Assembly (NCBI GenBank): GCA_037042915.1
Contig: CM073197.1
Coordinates: forward strand, 3,038,001 to 3,102,000
Reading direction: 5' to 3'
Length of the DNA stretch: 64,000 nucleotides
Origin: Auricularia sp. M13
Lineage: Eukaryota; Basidiomycota; Agaricomycetes; Auriculariales; Auriculariaceae
Every line of letters begins with the position of its first letter. Position 1 is the first letter of the stretch. The position numbers and the translations under genes were made by a program. The notes beneath the pieces were generated by a model that saw only the letters and a program-made list of their open reading frames with translations, did not search any database and was not told the origin of the DNA. Of this stretch, positions 1-11,108 are shown one piece after another.

Positions 1-730
1 CTCGCCGAGGAGATGAGACGCACTACAATGACGCGCACGTCCGCCGACTTGGAGGTCTCATACAGCATCGGAAGAAGCACGCGGGTGAACGCGAAGGGCG
101 CGAGGTGACTGCGGACGCGAAGCGTCGAACCAATTTAGCATCAATATCGAGCGCGTGCTCAAGCAATATGCGCACTTGACGACCATGGTGTCTTCGAGAC
201 CGTCTGGACAGAGTGTGTACGGGTGTGGGAGTCTAAATTGTCACAGTAAGTCCGAGTGAGAGCAGCATCGAAATCGCGCATACAGGCCAGCATTGTGCAC
301 TGCGACTCGCGATCAGCATTCCCAGCGCACGCGTCAAGCCCGATGCGTACCCAGGATATGCAGCTCCTTCTCTATGCGCGTAAACTGCTCCGCACTCTCC
401 CTGGCGCCGCGGACTGTGGAGAGGTCGAGGTGCAGGAAGCGCAGGCGGCCCTGGCCCTCGAGCTCTGGAGCATCGGCCTGCATCCGCCGCACGGCGTCCA
501 GCGCGGCGTCCTCGCTGCGCGCCGCAATATACACAGTCGCGCCGTGCCGCGCAAGCTCGAGCGCGATGTGGTACCCGATGCCGCGACTGCACACACACAG
601 GATTAGCAACCCACGCGACACCGCACGGACGCCCGCGTACGCACTTGCCGCCGGTGACGAGCGCGACCTTGCCGGTGAGCGCGGGGATGTCCGTGCGCGG
701 GTCGAACTTGGACGACGACGAGGAGGCCAT
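1..730 (-). CDS. Short-chain dehydrogenase/reductase, 5' part only
   Basis: NAD(P)-dependent oxidoreductase of the SDR superfamily; substrate unknown. The start is the ATG at 728-730 (MASSSSSKFDPRTD). Exon 1 ends in a split codon that joins exon 2 to give TGGNRGIG, the classical TGxxxGxG cofactor-binding motif near residue 25. Exon 2 carries ARHGATVYIAAR and FLHLDLSTVRGAR. Exon 3 gives VHNAGL (NNAG-like), then PDGLEDTMVV, and a further splice joins to NHLAPFAFTRVLLPML. The window edge cuts the protein before the YxxxK active site, so catalytic competence cannot be judged. It is clearly paralogous to the SDR at 6354-7705, with the same intron positions. Family assignment is firm, substrate is not. 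Confidence 0.8.
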
Positions 731-1609
731 CGAGGACGGGGGGCGCGCTGCGTGGGAGAGGAGTCGAAGCGCAGCGCCAGCGCGGTGGCGGCCGCATATT
801 ATACCTGCGCGACGAGGATCATGATGCCGCCTCGGAAGAACCGCTCGGATTTCCGGATGCGGACCCCGCCTCCGCGTTTCATGTTTACCGTTGACACATA
901 GCGCCCGGCCGTCCCCGAGATTCAGCGCTGCACGGTCAGTGGTCACCGCAGGGTGTGCGATTCGGGAGTCGCGGTGCGGCGAACCTGATTCTCATGCGCG
1001 CCAACATCCTGAACGGTCGAGACTCGCTGACAGTGACAAGCGAGAACATCTCCTATGTAGATGCATGCGCATGCCGAAAATCCGAGGAGACAGCTGCACA
1101 GGCTCACTGCAATTCAGCACGCCACGAGCTCTGCTTACGTCGTGTTAGCCTGCGAAAGTTGGCGGCGCCTAAAAGTCTCAGCATTGAGCCGTGGTCTGCT
1201 TGCGCCCTCCGAGCGCAATGTTTCTCACAAAGTCAGCGTCAGCGGATCCCCTGGAGTCTGGACCTTGGCCGGTGCATTCTGCGCGCATGCCCTGTGCCTC
1301 AATATGACGTCGTAGGCGTGCAGAGTTGCTGCGCGAAGTCTGAAGCCGGACAGAGGTTGGGCGGCGGAGGCCGCTCGAGGAGAAAGTACTAGTCGCGCCG
1401 ACTATCTCGACGCGAAATCGCGACTGTCATTGTCAGCGGGCTGTCACGCAACGCGAGCACGAGACTATCCGGCTGAGGCGCCCGGGTAACAGCGCAACGG
1501 TGTGGTGGAGTGTGTTTCAGCCTGAGTCAGACACGGCGTCGCGCATGCGCTGGCAGCAATCGCATTTCGTTGCTCCGTGCATGCGCAAACTTGACCAGCT
1601 TTCAGGACA

Positions 1610-2350
1610 AGCCGATATGGAGGTTGCCACGCATTTGGTGTGAGCCAAAGTGCCACAAACAGACTCATAGCGATGCGAGCAAAGGTGAGACAGAAACGCT
1701 CGCATTTGCCGGTGTGTAGTGCGCGCGGCATGCTGAGTGCCTTTCAGTGAACTGCAGAGTGACCCGCGCAGTCGCCAATCATGCCAAGAGCAGTAGTGCG
1801 AATGCCAGTCACGGTGCCACACGCCACTGAGAGGACTGTCCGAACACTGAGCACACACACGGATTCCCTCGGATTTTCATGCAACAAGCGCTCGCTCGCC
1901 GCAGTAATACGGTGCGTTGGACAGGGCATGTCCGTCGCACCAGCAATCGCCGATCACTCAGAGCTGTCCGTGGCCGACCGCTCCATGCTGAGTAATGCGT
2001 GTGCCAGTACCACAAACTGCCGCGAGCAAAGAGGGGCCCGACCTCTTTACGATGGCTCGCCTCTCGCGCGGTGGGATACCGAACTTGAAGGTCTGACTCG
2101 GAGCACTGCAGCTGCCAACCACTCACAGCTCCAAAGAGCAAAACGCGTGCCACAGACCGACCGATTGCGAGCCAGTGGCTGAGGATGGAGGACGAGATTC
2201 TCTCGTCGGGCTCCGAGGAAGAAGCGCTCGCTTGCCGACGCGTGGGAGAATGACTATTGAATGCCTGGGCAGTCGCAGTCGCCAATCACTCGTAATGTAC
2301 TGTAGCTGCCATGCCATGCCATGAGTAGCGCCACAGACAGACTGACAGAC
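1610..2350. repeat. Degenerate tandem repeat, unit about 165-175 bases
   Basis: Recurring blocks with the core GCCAATCACTC, followed some 30-50 bases later by GTGCCAC, occur near 1624, 1766, 1947, 2112 and 2282. The last spacings are close to 165-177 bases. Several copies also share CAAAGAGCA/GAGCAAAG and CAGACTGAC-like pieces. Copies are strongly diverged, so this looks like an old minisatellite or the remnant of a repeat-rich element. Found by eye; a dot plot would settle the period. Confidence 0.4.
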
Positions 2351-3360
2351 AGAGACAGATGCGAACATCGAGAATCGAGAATCGAGATCCTCCCGAAACA
2401 ACGTGCTCGACACGAGCTGTTTTACTGTACTGTAAGCGCCTGAGCCGAGCAAGAAGTCAGCCGTCCGAGCAATATTATATTGCTTTATATTGGGGCGGAA
2501 GGAGCCTAGCAAGCTTGATCATGAAAGAGAAAGCGGAGAATTGGAACTGGAACGGCCGCGGAGAAGAGCAGCGGCGCGGGAGAAGCGGCAATCGATGACG
2601 TCACGCGAACAACATCGCGTTCTCTTGTTCGCGTTCTCCCCGTAAAATTGAGAAGACCGCTGCACGCCTCCTAGTATGAGGTGAGCGTTCTCATGCACAG
2701 GCTGGGTAGTCTGACGAGTCACACTGGCAGAGACTCCACATAATGCATGCGCGCTGTCCGTCTGAAAGCAACCCAAGACGGCCGACGCCCTGGCACGCGG
2801 GAACTTTGAGCTCTCACCAGTCCAGTCCCACTACGCTCATCAATGATCACACTGCGACCCAACCAGACGGTCCGGCGTTACACGTTTAAAGAATGTCCAT
2901 GCACCCGAGGCTGGCGGCTACTAGATAACCTATCTCGATCTGCTAGCCCTGCAGATATAGACGATGGCCTGTCATCATTTGCCACCCACCGACTCAGCAC
3001 GTCCCGTGGATTCCGAGTTAACTGAAGCAGGCTGCACCGTGCATTAATCATGAAGGACCCAATGAACAGGCCCTCCCCACCCCCGGCTTATTCTCGCGCC
3101 GCGCCGCACATCCGAGTGGCTCGTAGTCTTCTTTGCAGACTTTACGAAGGAAGATAATCGTTCCAAATGTAAGTCGCTCGTCACAGAAAGGCTGAGCCTT
3201 GCAGGCGCAGCACAATTGCAAGTTGAACTAAACGGCGAGAGACAAGCTTAAGGTAAAGGCAGGAACAAAGCTGGGAAGAGCTCTCAGCGCGCGGCGCGCG
3301 GACGCAACTATCCAGGATACTCGAACATTATATCGATCAGACATAAGACAGACACCTACC

Positions 3361-3408
3361 GAACGAACGACAAACCGAACGAACGAACAGACGAACAGAC
3401 GAACGAAG
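3361..3408. repeat. GAAC/GACGAAC simple repeat
   Basis: Imperfect run of GAAC units mixed with AGAC, about 48 bases. It has no coding meaning. Confidence 0.85.
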
Positions 3409-3526
3409 AAAGACACCACCAGAGTCCGAGCTCGAGAATCGATGAAAGACAACGCCAGAGAGAGTCCGCGGGTAACAAACAAACCGAAACCGAAAGCATA
3501 CATAACACTGTACAGTACAGATCCCG

Positions 3527-3662
3527 AGTAGTAAGTAGTAAGTAGTAAAGCAACAAAGAGGCGGCCGGATAATCTATGCATGTCGTATGTCGTATGGCAG
3601 ACGAAATCATTTTTCGTGCGTGTGCGTGTGCGTGTAGAGTAAGTGTGTGTGAGTGTGAGTGT
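3527..3662. repeat. Simple repeats: GTAGTAA and GT-rich tracts
   Basis: A short GTAGTAAGTAGTAAGTAGTA tract at about 3527-3547 is followed at 3616-3662 by a GTGCGTGTGCGTGTGCGTGT / GTGTGTGAGTGTGAGTGTGG tract that can adopt alternating purine-pyrimidine form. Confidence 0.8.
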
Positions 3663-3822
3663 GGTATACGAGCAGGAATCGCGGTCGCCCGGCAGGAAGT
3701 TGACAGTGACTGCGCCACGTGACCTGCAGGAACTTCGAAGCCAACTGTGCCACCTAACCTGCAGGAACTTCAAAGACATCATATCACGAAGGCAGGGACC
3801 GCATCACCAGCAAGCCTGCCGT

Positions 3823-5430
3823 TCAAAGCGCGCGCCCGGCCCCACGCGCAAGCATCACAGCGACCTGGCCGAGCGCAAGCGCCGCGACAACAGCCGCGGG
3901 CGGCGGCGCCAAGTGCGCCGCGCCGTTCGCGCCTTTCGAGCCGCCGGCGACCCAGTCGCGGTGCGCGGCGTGCAGGAGGAGCGTGAACGCCTGACCCTCG
4001 GGCGAGTGGCTGCCCTGCGCCGCAAACGACTCCGGGTTCACCACCGGCGCGAGCCAGCCTGTGTGTGTGCGAAGTAGCGAAGTCAGCGAGCGAACGTCGG
4101 CGGAGAAGAGAAGAATGAGATGCTAGGCTGGACAGTAAAAGAAAATGGGAGCTATTTGCGGACGCGCTGCGCTATTCCTGGATCGCGGCAGCACTGCCTT
4201 TATCGCAAGCGCTGTCCAGATAGAGATAAGAGCAGAAGCGGTGGGGATAGATCGTCGGGAAGCGATGCGCTATTCATGGACGATGGAAAAGAAAACACGG
4301 GCAGGGACAAGGGACGTACCGTCCGAATCGACGCGCGACACCAGCGCCTTGCGGACGCGCTCGGCCTGGGGGAGGTGGTGGTACGCGTTGCGCAGCAGCG
4401 CGAGGCGGTAGGTCGCCGCGGCGAGGAGCGCGCTGCTGGCGCCGTCGACGAAGGTGGTGGGCTGGTCGGCGTAGTTGTGGAACAGGCTGGACGATTGATC
4501 CTGAGTTTGTCAGTACCAGTGTCAGCCAGTCAGTTCAGACGGCCGCCGACTCACGAGACGGCTGTACATGGCGTCGAGGATCTCTGTCGTCCAGTGCTCG
4601 AGGTTGGACATCTGCTTCTTGAACGCGCCGGCCATGTCCGAGTGCTTGATGGTGGCGAGCACGCGCAGCATGCCCGCGGCGGCCCACGCGTTGCCCGTGC
4701 TCCAGTGGCCGTCGTCGTTGTGCTCGCCGAGCGCCATGTGGCGCCACAGGCCGACCTTCTTGTCGACGCGCAGCGTGCTGCGGTACAGGCTGCACTGCTG
4801 GTACGCGAGGTCCAGTAAGGTCTTGTTGCCGGTGGCGGCGCCGTAGTAGGCGAGGAAGGGCGGGGTCATGTAGATGAAGTCGGCCCACAGCTGGACCTGC
4901 TCGACGCGGTGGCTGATCGCGCCGCTGGGCGCGCGCGGCAGCTGCAGCACAAAGTCGAGCTGGTTGCGCGCGGCCTGGGCGTACTGCGTCGCGTTCGCGC
5001 CGCCCGTCGCGTTCGCCAGCAGCACCGCGATGCCCATCGACGGCGGGTCGCCGCCCGCGCCCGAGTCGAGCGGCCGCGCGCCGTCCGTGTGCGGCAGCTT
5101 CGCCACTGCGTTGCTGGCAATCGCCAGCACGTCCGCCAAGGGCCCCGCGGCGTCCTGGGCGAGCCTGGCGGCGGGCGCAGGGACCGAGCCCTCGTTGAAG
5201 ACGGAGTATTGCGGCGCGTCGAGCTCCAGCAGCGCCTGTGCGCGCGTGCCCAGCTCCCAGCTGCAACGGCGGCATCAGCACGGGCTTGGCCTGGCACTGG
5301 GTGAGACGGGTGCGGACCTCTGTTTCGCTGCGGTGGCGAGGTTGGCCTTGACCTTGGCGATCGTGTCGTCGCTGAAGTCCTGGGCCAGGGCGAGCAGCGT
5401 CAACGGCAGCACGGCGAGCACGGCGCGCAT
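3823..5430 (-). CDS. GH105-type six-hairpin glycosidase, secreted
   Basis: Predicted secreted glycoside hydrolase of the six-hairpin (alpha/alpha barrel) class, closest in appearance to GH105/GH88 unsaturated uronyl hydrolases that act on pectin-derived oligomers. The start at 5430 gives the signal peptide MRAVLAVLPLTLLALAQ. An intron follows. The main exon (about 5270-4560) carries DGARPLDSG, VEQVQLWADFIYMTPPFLAY and HNDDGHWSTGNAWAAAGM, motifs typical of the barrel. Later exons give HNYADQPTTFVDGASSALLA and, at the C-terminus, NPESFAAQGSHSPEGQAF, the usual family ending, with the stop at 3823-3825. A TTTAAA box lies about 64 bases upstream. Exact substrate is inferred from family only. Confidence 0.8.
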
Positions 5431-6353
5431 TGTCGTCGTCTGAGTGCTGGCCGCGGGAGAAGTCAAGCCAGCGTGAGGGGCCGAAACCCGCGCTTTAAAG
5501 GTGCGGGCAGGGCATGATGCAATAGACTCCGTGCGCGCGGCATTCGTCATCCATCCCGCCTGCGCAGCACTGTTCTTCCAAGCCTCCTCCAACTATTAAC
5601 CATCACCTAGTCCTAGCCAATGTCTGCGAGACTGCGCCCAGGCAGGCCCAAGAGCGCCAGTGCCCTGCTTACTTAGACTCTCGGACGATCCGACTTGGAC
5701 TTCCAAAAATGGATCAAGCGCAGGGGACCTCGCACGTGGGGATCTTCCGCCAATTGCCCGCCCAGGGCTTCAAGGCTGTCCGCTGCGCACCTCTGACATC
5801 TTGCCCGACGTCGGTCGCTTCGTTGACATTGCTCCATAGACCCACCGGTACTAGGTAAGATTCGACTCACCATTCGAAAGTCTGCCGTAGTGAAGAAAAT
5901 GCCCATCCGGGCAATGATTGCGACATTTCTGATCCTCCTAATGACTCGCAATCCAAATATCTCGCAACGTCTCAAATATATATACAGTATATTTACTGGT
6001 AGGGACATCTCTGCGAGTCAGGCAAAATGAGTGTAGGGGCGTCACCAGCGCTTATCACAAGATTAGTCATTAGTGCGCGGGATTCTCCTCACATTTTGCT
6101 CTTTTCCCCTCTCCCCAAGCTGTTTACCACCGCTCCGCAGAAGCAGAAAGTCTGAAGCTGCAGTAAGTGCTGATCCTATTTGCTTCTTGTGGATCGGCCG
6201 TCAGTAGAACGCCCCGCGGACACTTGAAGTCTACTTTTCCGTCCCTGTGGCGGGTGGCCCGTCCAACATCGCCAGGGACTTTTCATGCATGAATATGCCG
6301 CACTCTTTTATCTTGTGCTCATCCAGAATCTGGTCCAGGAGATTGCATACAGC
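5431..6353. other. Intergenic region between divergent genes
   Basis: Promoter space for the glycosidase (minus) and the second SDR (plus). TTTAAA at 5494-5499 is a plausible TATA substitute for the glycosidase. An AT-rich tract, ATATATATACAGTATATTT, lies near 5975-5994. No supported gene. Confidence 0.5.
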
Positions 6354-7705
6354 ATGGCCAAGTTCGATCCGCGCACCGACATCCCTTCGCTTCAGGGCAA
6401 GGTCGCCATCGTCACAGGCGGGAAGTACGTGCCAGCCCAACAATGTCACATATGTATGCATGTTCAGCTCACTGCCTACCTTGCATCGACAGTCGAGGCA
6501 TCGGATACCACATCACGCTCGAGCTTGCGCGGCACGGCGCGACGGTGTACCTGGCCACGCGGAGCGAAGCCGGTGCGGCGGCCGCGGTGCGCGCCATCGA
6601 GGCGGAGGCGGCCGCGGCCAGGGGACGCGTCAAGTTCCTGCATCTCGACCTGTCGACGATCCGCGGCGCCAGGACGGGCGCGGAGGCCTTCCTCCAGCTC
6701 GAGAACCGGCTGCACATTCTCGGTAAGCAGGTGCAGTCACTGGCAGGGCGGCGGCCTACGATTACTGCCAGTGCATGCTTAGTTACGCGTGCTAATACTG
6801 CACTGTAGTTCACAACGCTGGATTGCGCGTGATCTGGTTTAACTTTGCAGATGCCAGTGCTGGGCTTACGCGCGTTGCAGACTCGTACATCCATACACAC
6901 ACTCTCCCGATGGACTGGAAGATACTATGGTCGTGAAGTGGGTATAGATCCGTCCCTCCGTAAGTAGTGACAGTATGTTGACGAGGTCGTAGCCACTTCG
7001 CACCGTTCGAGTTCACTCGGGTCCTCCTCCCGACGTTAATCGAAACATCAGCAACGGCCGATGTGCGCGTTGTTGTGGTCAGTCATTTGCTGTGGACTAC
7101 CAAGCAAAATTCTCACGACGGCGTACGGCAGCACTCGTCTCGGCGGTACAAGGAAGCACCTCCAGGCGGGAAGTTCTTCACGGTCGAAGAGATAAACGAC
7201 ACGCTGGCCCCGAATGGCGGCGACTCGGCTGCTGCACAAGGGCTCAGGTACTGTCAGTCCGCGCCAGTCTCCCGCGCTGCGAAAACGCGTCTCTGAGCCC
7301 ACACCAGCTCGCAGCAAGTTTGCGAACTTGCTGTTCGCGCGGGAACTGCAGGCGCGCTTCCGGCGCGCGGGCTCGGGCGCGCTGGCCATCGCTGTCAACC
7401 CGGGCGACGTCGCGACCGACAGCGTGAAGGACATCGTGCGCGGGATGGTGCCCCTCGGCGGCGGCGTCGCGGCGTTCCTCGTCGGCTTGATGCTGCTGAC
7501 GCCCGCGCAGGGCGCCTATACCGCGCTCTTCGCCGCGACGTCGGAGGCGGTCCGTAAAGACGAGCAGAAATTCGGCGGCGCGTATCTCGTGCCGTTTGGC
7601 AAGCTCGAGAAACTCGTTGGAGATGCGACGGACCAGGAAATCGCTGCCCGTTTCTGGCAGGCAAGCGAGAAGATCGTGGACGAAGTGCTTGAGCGCCAGT
7701 CGTAG
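6354..7705 (+). CDS. Short-chain dehydrogenase/reductase, possibly defective
   Basis: Second SDR, paralogous to the partial one at the window start. Start ATG 6354-6356 (MAKFDPRTDIPSLQGKVAIV). Splicing restores TGGNRGIG. Exon 2 has FLHLDLSTIRGAR. After an intron comes VHNAGL, then PDGLEDTMVV joined to NHFAPFEFTRVLLPTL. A middle exon has RRYKEAPPGGKFFTVEEIN, and the last exon starts KFANLLFARELQ and ends DEVLERQS with stop TAG at 7703-7705. The catalytic YxxxK region is split: the obvious GT-AG join (AG|GTACTG to GCAG|CAAG) gives LSK and removes the tyrosine codon, which sits inside the intron. Either a non-canonical splice is used or the enzyme has lost its tyrosine. Confidence 0.7.
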
Positions 7706-7981
7706 TCACGGTGCTACACTATTCAGCCTACTAGTAATCGTGAGTATACGTGCGATTGAGGTGGGCACGTACATATTTCTGTACGTTCATTCCAGCCAGA
7801 GCATTGACCCAAGGTGTACAGGATCTCCTATAAGTAACTTACGTCAGTAACATGTAGGGCGCTTTACCGCTGCTGGGTCAGTTGTATTTTACGTCCGTAT
7901 CGTACCCGTCCAAAGCCTCGAGGCGACAAGCAGATCTCGGGTGTTGAGACGCTGTCTGTCTTGGCTCACCACAACTGTACG

Positions 7982-9264
7982 ATGCCGCCGCGTGGTCGTA
8001 ATCGCAACGCCCCTCGCGGTGAGCCAAAACTAGTCAGCAAGATCGATATTCCTGCTATCCCCGATAAGCTGGCGCTCGGCTGAGCAATTGTGAAAGCAGT
8101 GGCTTCGTACAGTCGGCTTGATCTCACACAGCTAACGATCGTCGTGCCAGGTAACCCTTGAGCATTCCAGCTGTATATGGTCTATCTTACGCATGGGCAC
8201 CAGGCTCGCTGCGTGTGTTGGCTGAGACGTCGGTACCGTTCACCGTCCCGCCAGACCCGAACAAGTTGAAGGACAACCACACGAAACGCTGCACGCCTCC
8301 TACCTTCCTCGAGCCTCTGATCGCCGCCGTGCAGCACATGCGTCCGGACTTCCCATTTCGCGACGTCGATATTATCTGCGATCGCGCATTCCTGCGCAAG
8401 CTTTTGCGCTGGATTGACGGCGGGGAATTGACAATTGCAAAGGTCAACGACTTCCGCTTTGACGTCCAACTGGCCGGAAAGACTATGCTCTGCACCCACC
8501 GTATCCTGGATGATTGGCAGCACGGGGACGGCTATGGCAGGAGCTTTTGAGAGCGCTGCCACCGGTGAGCCGGTCGAACACCCTTTTCTCCCCGCTCCTG
8601 TGGCAGAGCACGACCGTATTATACAATATGTGAGTAACTTATAATGACATATTATCCCTCTGTGTGAGATTGACTTACTTATTCTCGAATCTTGGTGGAC
8701 TTCGTCTTCTTGTCCGCTACGAAGTCGATGCATGTATGCCTCTGGATCAGCAGGATCAGCACTCCGAACCAGAACGTCAACTAAAAACGGTGACATCGAC
8801 AAAGCCAGCCGTGGCAAACGGCGCCCAGTCTCCAGCTGGTCACAGCGTCAAGCTCATCGAAGGCGGGACATTCGTCGAGCAGTCCAGGATTGTCGAGCGC
8901 AAATCCCGCTCGAAATACGCACGCTACGACGGCGTGTTCTGGAAGGAGACAGTCGGCCGACTTTTGCTCTCGCAGATTCCCGTACTCGTCGTCGGGATGC
9001 ATGAATCAGGGACGTTTTACAAGCTTGACGTCCATACCCTCGACTGGCCGAGATAGCCGCGGGAGGATGTACCGCCTTGGAATGGCGCTCCGCATGATCT
9101 ACAAGCTCGTCGCCGCGCAGGGGGACGGCACACCGGTCAGACTTGACTGCGTTGGCGGCGTGCTCGAGCTCTCTCAGAGGGAAACCCTGAAAACCCAGGC
9201 GCTCCCAGACAGTATGCTACAACTATTCAGACCACTGGTGCAGCCGTTGCCTGTAGCTCCGTGA
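7982..9264 (+). CDS. Basidiomycete protein of the family labelled GGPP synthetase, frame broken near 9050
   Basis: Resembles a large agaricomycete protein family often labelled geranylgeranyl pyrophosphate synthetase in databases, although no prenyl-transferase aspartate-rich motif is visible; true function unknown. The proposed start at 7982 gives MPPRGRNRNAPRG, an RG-rich head. The core exon (about 8159-8630) has DVDIICDRAFLRKLLRWIDG and FRFDVQLAGKTML, followed by an intron and LLVRYEVDAC. A later part has RKSRSKYARYDGVFWKET and GTFYKLDVHTLDW. The frame then stops at 9054-9056, and the expected C-terminal stretch (YRLGMALRMIYKLV, GVLELSQRETLKTQALP) continues in the next frame to 9264, without usable splice sites between. 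A frameshift or base error near 9040-9060 is likely. Exons 5' of 8159 are uncertain. Confidence 0.55.
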
Positions 9265-9765
9265 AGCGAGAAGCGGCAGGGTAACGGTGCACTTCTTCCC
9301 TATAGAATTTAGCCCATGGGTGGCCCGGAGAATCGATCGCACATCATGTTATTCCAGACGACGAAGCCGCTCGATTCCGACCAGACCCTCCAATTTATGC
9401 AAAAACTTGTAGACAGGAGACTTCCGTGATGGTTGACGTTGCCGCCAGTTGAGTCACAGGAGCAGACACGATAAATTGGCATTGATGGGCCAGTCCAGAA
9501 GGGTGCCCGAGAGCACGTCGCGGTAGCATTCGAATCCTACATCCCTAAAATCATCGAAGCCGAGAATCCCAAAGTGTTGCGAAACGCCCAAGAAGAAAGA
9601 AGAACATTCGGAAACGAGAGGACAGGACGTCGCGAGGTGGAGCGTGTATGAATGAGCACATCACAGAGCAGAGTTCTGATAACTCGACAGCAGGTGCAAG
9701 GGGTGGCCGCAGAATTGGGTGGCCGCGGAGGGAGAATTGAGGCCTTGATGGTTCTTTAGCTTGGC
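9265..9765. other. Intergenic, nothing recognised
   Basis: Space between two convergent genes. Only short shadow frames; no repeat or RNA-like structure was noticed. Confidence 0.5.
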
Positions 9766-10634
9766 TCAAAACACGAGCGCGAGGCTAAGGGCGAGCAGAG
9801 CGGCGAGTCCGGCGGCAGGGCGCACGCCAATCGCGCCGTTGGTGCCGTCCTCGCCCGAGTCAGGGCTGCCGTCACCGGGGAACGTCGGGGCGTCGCTGGG
9901 CGCCTGAGGGATTCCCGCGACGGGGGTCGTGGATGTCGGCTGAGTCAGAGGTGTCGTCGCCGCGCCGCTCGAGCTGAGGGTCGCGTTTGGAACTTGACGA
10001 ACACCGTATGAATATCGAAGGAAATAGTAGCGAAGCGAGAGAACATACTGCGGGTTTCCTCGATTTTGAACGGGCTGGAGGTGAATAGCACCTCATTGGG
10101 GTTGCTGGACGCAAATAATTAGTACGATGTAGATCGCTGTCAGCGCGGGAAAAGGGCGTACCCGACGGGGTGCGCCACGATGGTGTAGTTTCCACTAAGA
10201 GCACCAACACGTGTCAGCAGTACATGGCGAATAGGACGAAGACTTTGGGGCTCACCCTTCGGGTACCGCAGGCAGGTTGAAGGTGATCTTGCCGTCTGCA
10301 GTCGTCACACTGTCCAGGACATTCAGCGACCTAACATTGCAGGTGAACGTGAGCGGTTGATCCCATGTAACAAAAAACAGCATTGCGCACCCGCCAGAAA
10401 GGCTCTTCGGGTTCAGCAAGTCGACGGAGAAGGTCGGCGGGTCGCCTGGGACGGACGTCCAAGTGAGCGTGTTGAAGTCCGAGTCTGCCAGCAGAAAATT
10501 CAGCAGCAGCCGCTGCAGGCTTGACGACAGCGGGGCGCACCGTTCCAGACCCCGGGCTGTTCAAGGGTAAGGCCGTTGACGATGGCAGCCGGGAAAGCAG
10601 CAATGAGGCTGCAGTATATGGCGCGTGAGCTCAT
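9766..10634 (-). CDS. Kre9/Knh1-like GPI-anchored cell-wall protein
   Basis: Ser/Thr-rich GPI-anchored protein with an N-terminal Kre9/Knh1-like (immunoglobulin-like) domain, the kind implicated in beta-1,6-glucan or surface biology in fungi. Start 10634 (MSSRAIYCSLIAAFPAAIVNG) makes a signal peptide; an alternative in-frame ATG lies at 10688. After an intron the domain shows TWTSVPGDPPTFSVDLLN, then VTTADGKITFNLPAVPEG, NYTIVAHPVGNPNEVLFTS and FKIEE. A Ser/Thr/Pro linker follows (TTPLTQPTSTTPVAG), then a hydrophobic C-terminus, GLAALLALSLALVF, fitting GPI attachment. Stop TGA at 9766-9768. At least four short introns. Anchoring is inferred from the tail. Confidence 0.8.
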
Positions 10635-11108
10635 GAGCACAGGGGCCTTCCAACCGGTTGAAAGAACGTACGCGACGATGGGCAGCATGGCGTGAGCTCA
10701 GGTAAGGAGTGACGGCAGCAATTCGGCTGGCTAGCTTTCACGGCGACGGGGAGCAAGAAAAGATGCGGAACCTGTTGTCGGACAGACCGGCGCTCTGCAC
10801 CGACAGGTGCACAGCACCGCCACGAGCCCCGTTCTGGCCAAATCGGGCGGCGAAAACAAAGCTTATTTCGGGGCGCCTTGCCTCTGCAACCGCGGGGCAG
10901 AGCGCAGCGGAAAGTATCAGGTATAAGGCGAGTTTCAAGTAACTAACACTCAGCGACTTCGTCACAGCGAGGGCTGGAGGAGAACACTCAGGGGCTAAAG
11001 CAATATGGCGACATGATTGCCTGCTCGTTTGATTCTGCGCTGAAATTGGTAGTAGTACACTTTCGGTTTGCAACGTTACAGACGACTCGGAGGGCGAACC
11101 GGTGCGAG
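10635..11108. other. Intergenic, nothing recognised
   Basis: Upstream region of the Kre9-like gene and 3' flank of the epimerase, both on the minus strand. No supported coding signal. Confidence 0.5.

Larger units (their letters stand above)
731..3822. other. Long gene-free stretch with repeats
   Basis: About 3 kb between the SDR start and the 3' end of the glycosidase. Open frames here are short, overlap on both strands and show no conserved motif or plausible splice chain. The stretch holds a degenerate tandem repeat (about 1610-2350), GAAC-type and GT-rich simple repeats (3361-3662), and a short near-duplication of ACCTGCAGGAACTTC around 3722-3775. Confidence 0.6.

Noticed and set aside
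233-946. 237-residue minus-strand frame at the left edge
   Set aside because: Only the internal part starting MASSSSSKFDP is real (SDR exon 1); the rest is promoter or intron read-through.
5673-6008. Minus-strand frame starting MSLPVNILYIYLRRCEIF
   Set aside because: AT-rich promoter sequence between two divergent genes, with no motif or splice partner.
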